Of a stretch of 64,000 bases of DNA, positions 62,521 to 64,000 are shown in pieces; positions within the stretch are counted from its first letter, which is position 1; each line of letters opens with the position of its first letter. Source of the DNA: Chionoecetes opilio (taxonomy: Eukaryota > Arthropoda > Malacostraca > Decapoda > Majidae); assembly GCA_016584305.1 (NCBI GenBank), contig JACEEZ010007105.1, forward strand, positions 1 through 64,000, in the 5' to 3' direction. Below the pieces are notes generated by a model. That model was not told the origin of the DNA and made no database searches. It saw nothing but the letters and a program-made list of their open reading frames with translations. The translations under genes were made by a program, and so were the position numbers.

Positions 62521-64000
62521 TAGCTAAAACTTAAACTACTTTTTATGGTTAATGCAAATGAAAGAAATTTTGATATTCAATGTCAGAAAAACACTATAAA
62601 ACCGAATAACGTAATAAAATAAAACTATCCATTTTATGGTTTTAAGCAATGTAATAAGGGTAAAATTATTTAAAAAAAAGTTTAACATTGTGAAAACGCA
62701 ATACCCCGAACACAAAATATGAAAAAACCTTTTTGATATAAGCTTAATAGTAATTTCTAAATAACATTGCAATTAAAAAAATATGAACCAATGTAATATA
62801 CCATTGTATCACATAATCCTACAAAATCCTATTTTAAAAAGCTATATTTAAAATAAATTTCTAAAAAACAATTAAACCCACATTTTGAAAAAAAGGGTAA
62901 TAAGAAATTTTCACATTTAATTTTATTTCCTTTATAAGCTTAATGTTTACCTAAATTTTTTTCAAAACTATATCAATTATTTCTAAAATTGAAAAAACCT
63001 TTTTTAAATACAATTTCACTATAAAAAGCTCTTCAAACCAAAAAATTTAAATAAAGGTTATTAGTATTAAAATTAAGTTTTTCATATTTCTTGAAAAATA
63101 ATATATACAAGTCATTTTATTTAAATATTCTATAAATAAAAGGGATGTTTAATGTAAATTTCGGGAACATTTTTACCTCAAAAAATACATTAAAAACCCT
63201 TTTAAAAACTTTTATTAAGCTTAATAATGTAGCTACTTTCAATTTTTTAAAAAAATTTTAAAATTGCGGAAAAACTATATGTACCATAACTAGTAATTTG
63301 AAAACATAATCAATTTGATTGTTTTAGCAAAATAATTAAAATACTTGAAAAAAACGGTTTTAAAAAATTAAAAATTGAATATTACATTCAAAAATACTTT
63401 ATTTTATTATTAGCTATAATGTTGTAAGCATTATAGGTAATTTTCTAAAAAAGATTTTACTTCAATTTGTAGAAAACACTTTTCCCCGATAACTAGCTAA
63501 AATCTTTAAAAACACATTTTAGGTATAAGATTATAAAAAGAAATTCTTTAATATTTTACAAAACCAACATTCAAAACTATGAAAAACGTTGAATATCCCG
63601 TTTATCAAAAAAAAATAACTTAACTCTCTATTAAAATTACGTATTAATGTAATTTCTTACAAAATTATAATACCCTTTTAATTTTCTACAAAAAAGGATT
63701 GTATATTCAATTTTAGGTAAAAAACATTAAACCGAAAAACTTGCTAAATAAAATTGAACATAATTTTAGGGGTTTATAAGCAAATTTTAAAAGAATTTTA
63801 AAATTGATTGTAAATTAAAATTTTTAACCCCCAAAAAAGTTTAAAAATATTGAAAAACGTTGATTAAAGTTATTATCACAATCATAAAAATACTTTTTAA
63901 ATTTATATTAAAAATAATGTTGAAAAAGTTTTAAATATGTAAATTTGTTTTTTTTAAAAAAATTAAATACTTAATTTGTTAAGTTAAAATATAGCAAAAT
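62521..64000. repeat. Eroded satellite at the window end
   Basis: Isolated forward words: gtaatataccattgtatcac (62,790), gatgtttaatgtaaattt (63,144), gcggaaaaactatatgta (63,265), cttcaatttgtagaaaacac (63,460), gattgtatattcaattttagg (63,698). A reverse stretch at about 62,990-63,130 (ttaagtttttcatatttc, tatatacaagtcatttt) suggests one more block I. The minus-strand frame at 62,536-62,772 is not supported as a gene. Confidence 0.5.

Noticed and set aside
62536..62772. 78-codon minus-strand open frame with hydrophobic stretches
   Set aside because: Hydrophobicity follows from AT-rich codons; the region is an eroded satellite remnant.
1..64000. Telomeric repeat, tRNA, rRNA or mitochondrial genes
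   Set aside because: No short G-rich tandem arrays, no cloverleaf-like conserved arms and no rRNA core words found. AT-rich composition alone is not evidence of an organelle genome.
1..64000. Promoters and terminators (TATA-like words, T runs)
   Set aside because: Such words occur everywhere by composition, so calling them would carry no information.

Overview
This window is non-coding, extremely AT-rich repetitive DNA. I found no gene of any kind: no protein-coding region, tRNA, rRNA or recognisable transposase. The longest open frames (60-103 codons) lie inside repeat copies or homopolymer noise, encode low-complexity Lys/Asn/Phe/Ile-rich strings, and do not recur in sister copies. The content fits a eukaryotic satellite array (centromeric, heterochromatic or sex-chromosome type) or concatemers of a small non-coding element. 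Nothing in the sequence fixes the taxon. Large parts also look like poorly resolved long-read consensus rather than true sequence.

Repeat architecture, worked out by eye from the cleanest stretches (54.8-61.7 kb, and 32.1-40.0 kb on the opposite strand). One higher-order repeat (HOR) of about 2.6 kb reads, in its own forward sense: a leader and an A-type monomer (~261 bp); a diverged B monomer (~275 bp, variant Bb) that runs into a 157-bp repeat T in three tandem copies; a longer A+ monomer (~295 bp, with ~34 extra AT-rich bases); two more A monomers, the second being variant Af; a second B (variant Bg); a truncated start of T; and an inverted block I (~375 bp) that is the reverse complement of the preceding A/Af/Bg stretch. 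Every HOR can therefore fold into a stem of roughly 360 bp with a loop of about 250 bp. Shorter dyads recur inside the monomers: TTGTATATATACAA in A, a hairpin at the head of T, and inverted repeats around a shared core, aaactatgaaaaac, in both A and B.

Layout. 1-900: noise with one readable monomer. 0.9-6.9 kb: eroded forward array. 6.9-13.15 kb: two HORs and part of a third, forward. 13.15-14.46 kb: eroded. 14.46-15.0 kb: a large palindrome with its axis near 14,741, after which the array reads in reverse, becoming badly eroded from 15.7 to 20.4 kb. 20.6-24.6 kb: forward again. 24.6-30.7 kb: homopolymer noise with only traces of repeat. 30.7-32.1 kb: eroded. 32.1-40.0 kb: clean reverse HORs, interrupted by noise at 36.36-37.56 kb. 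40.0-48.6 kb: noisy reverse HORs. 48.6-49.3 kb: orientation switch. 49.3-54.4 kb: noisy forward HORs. 54.4-62.3 kb: clean forward HORs of several lengths. 62.3-64 kb: eroded.

The points most worth checking are the repeated orientation flips, the inverted block built into every HOR, the different stems around one core in A and B, and the HOR length variants with hybrid monomers. Technical artefact (fold-back chimeric reads, collapsed consensus) must be excluded before any of the large-scale arrangement is treated as biology.
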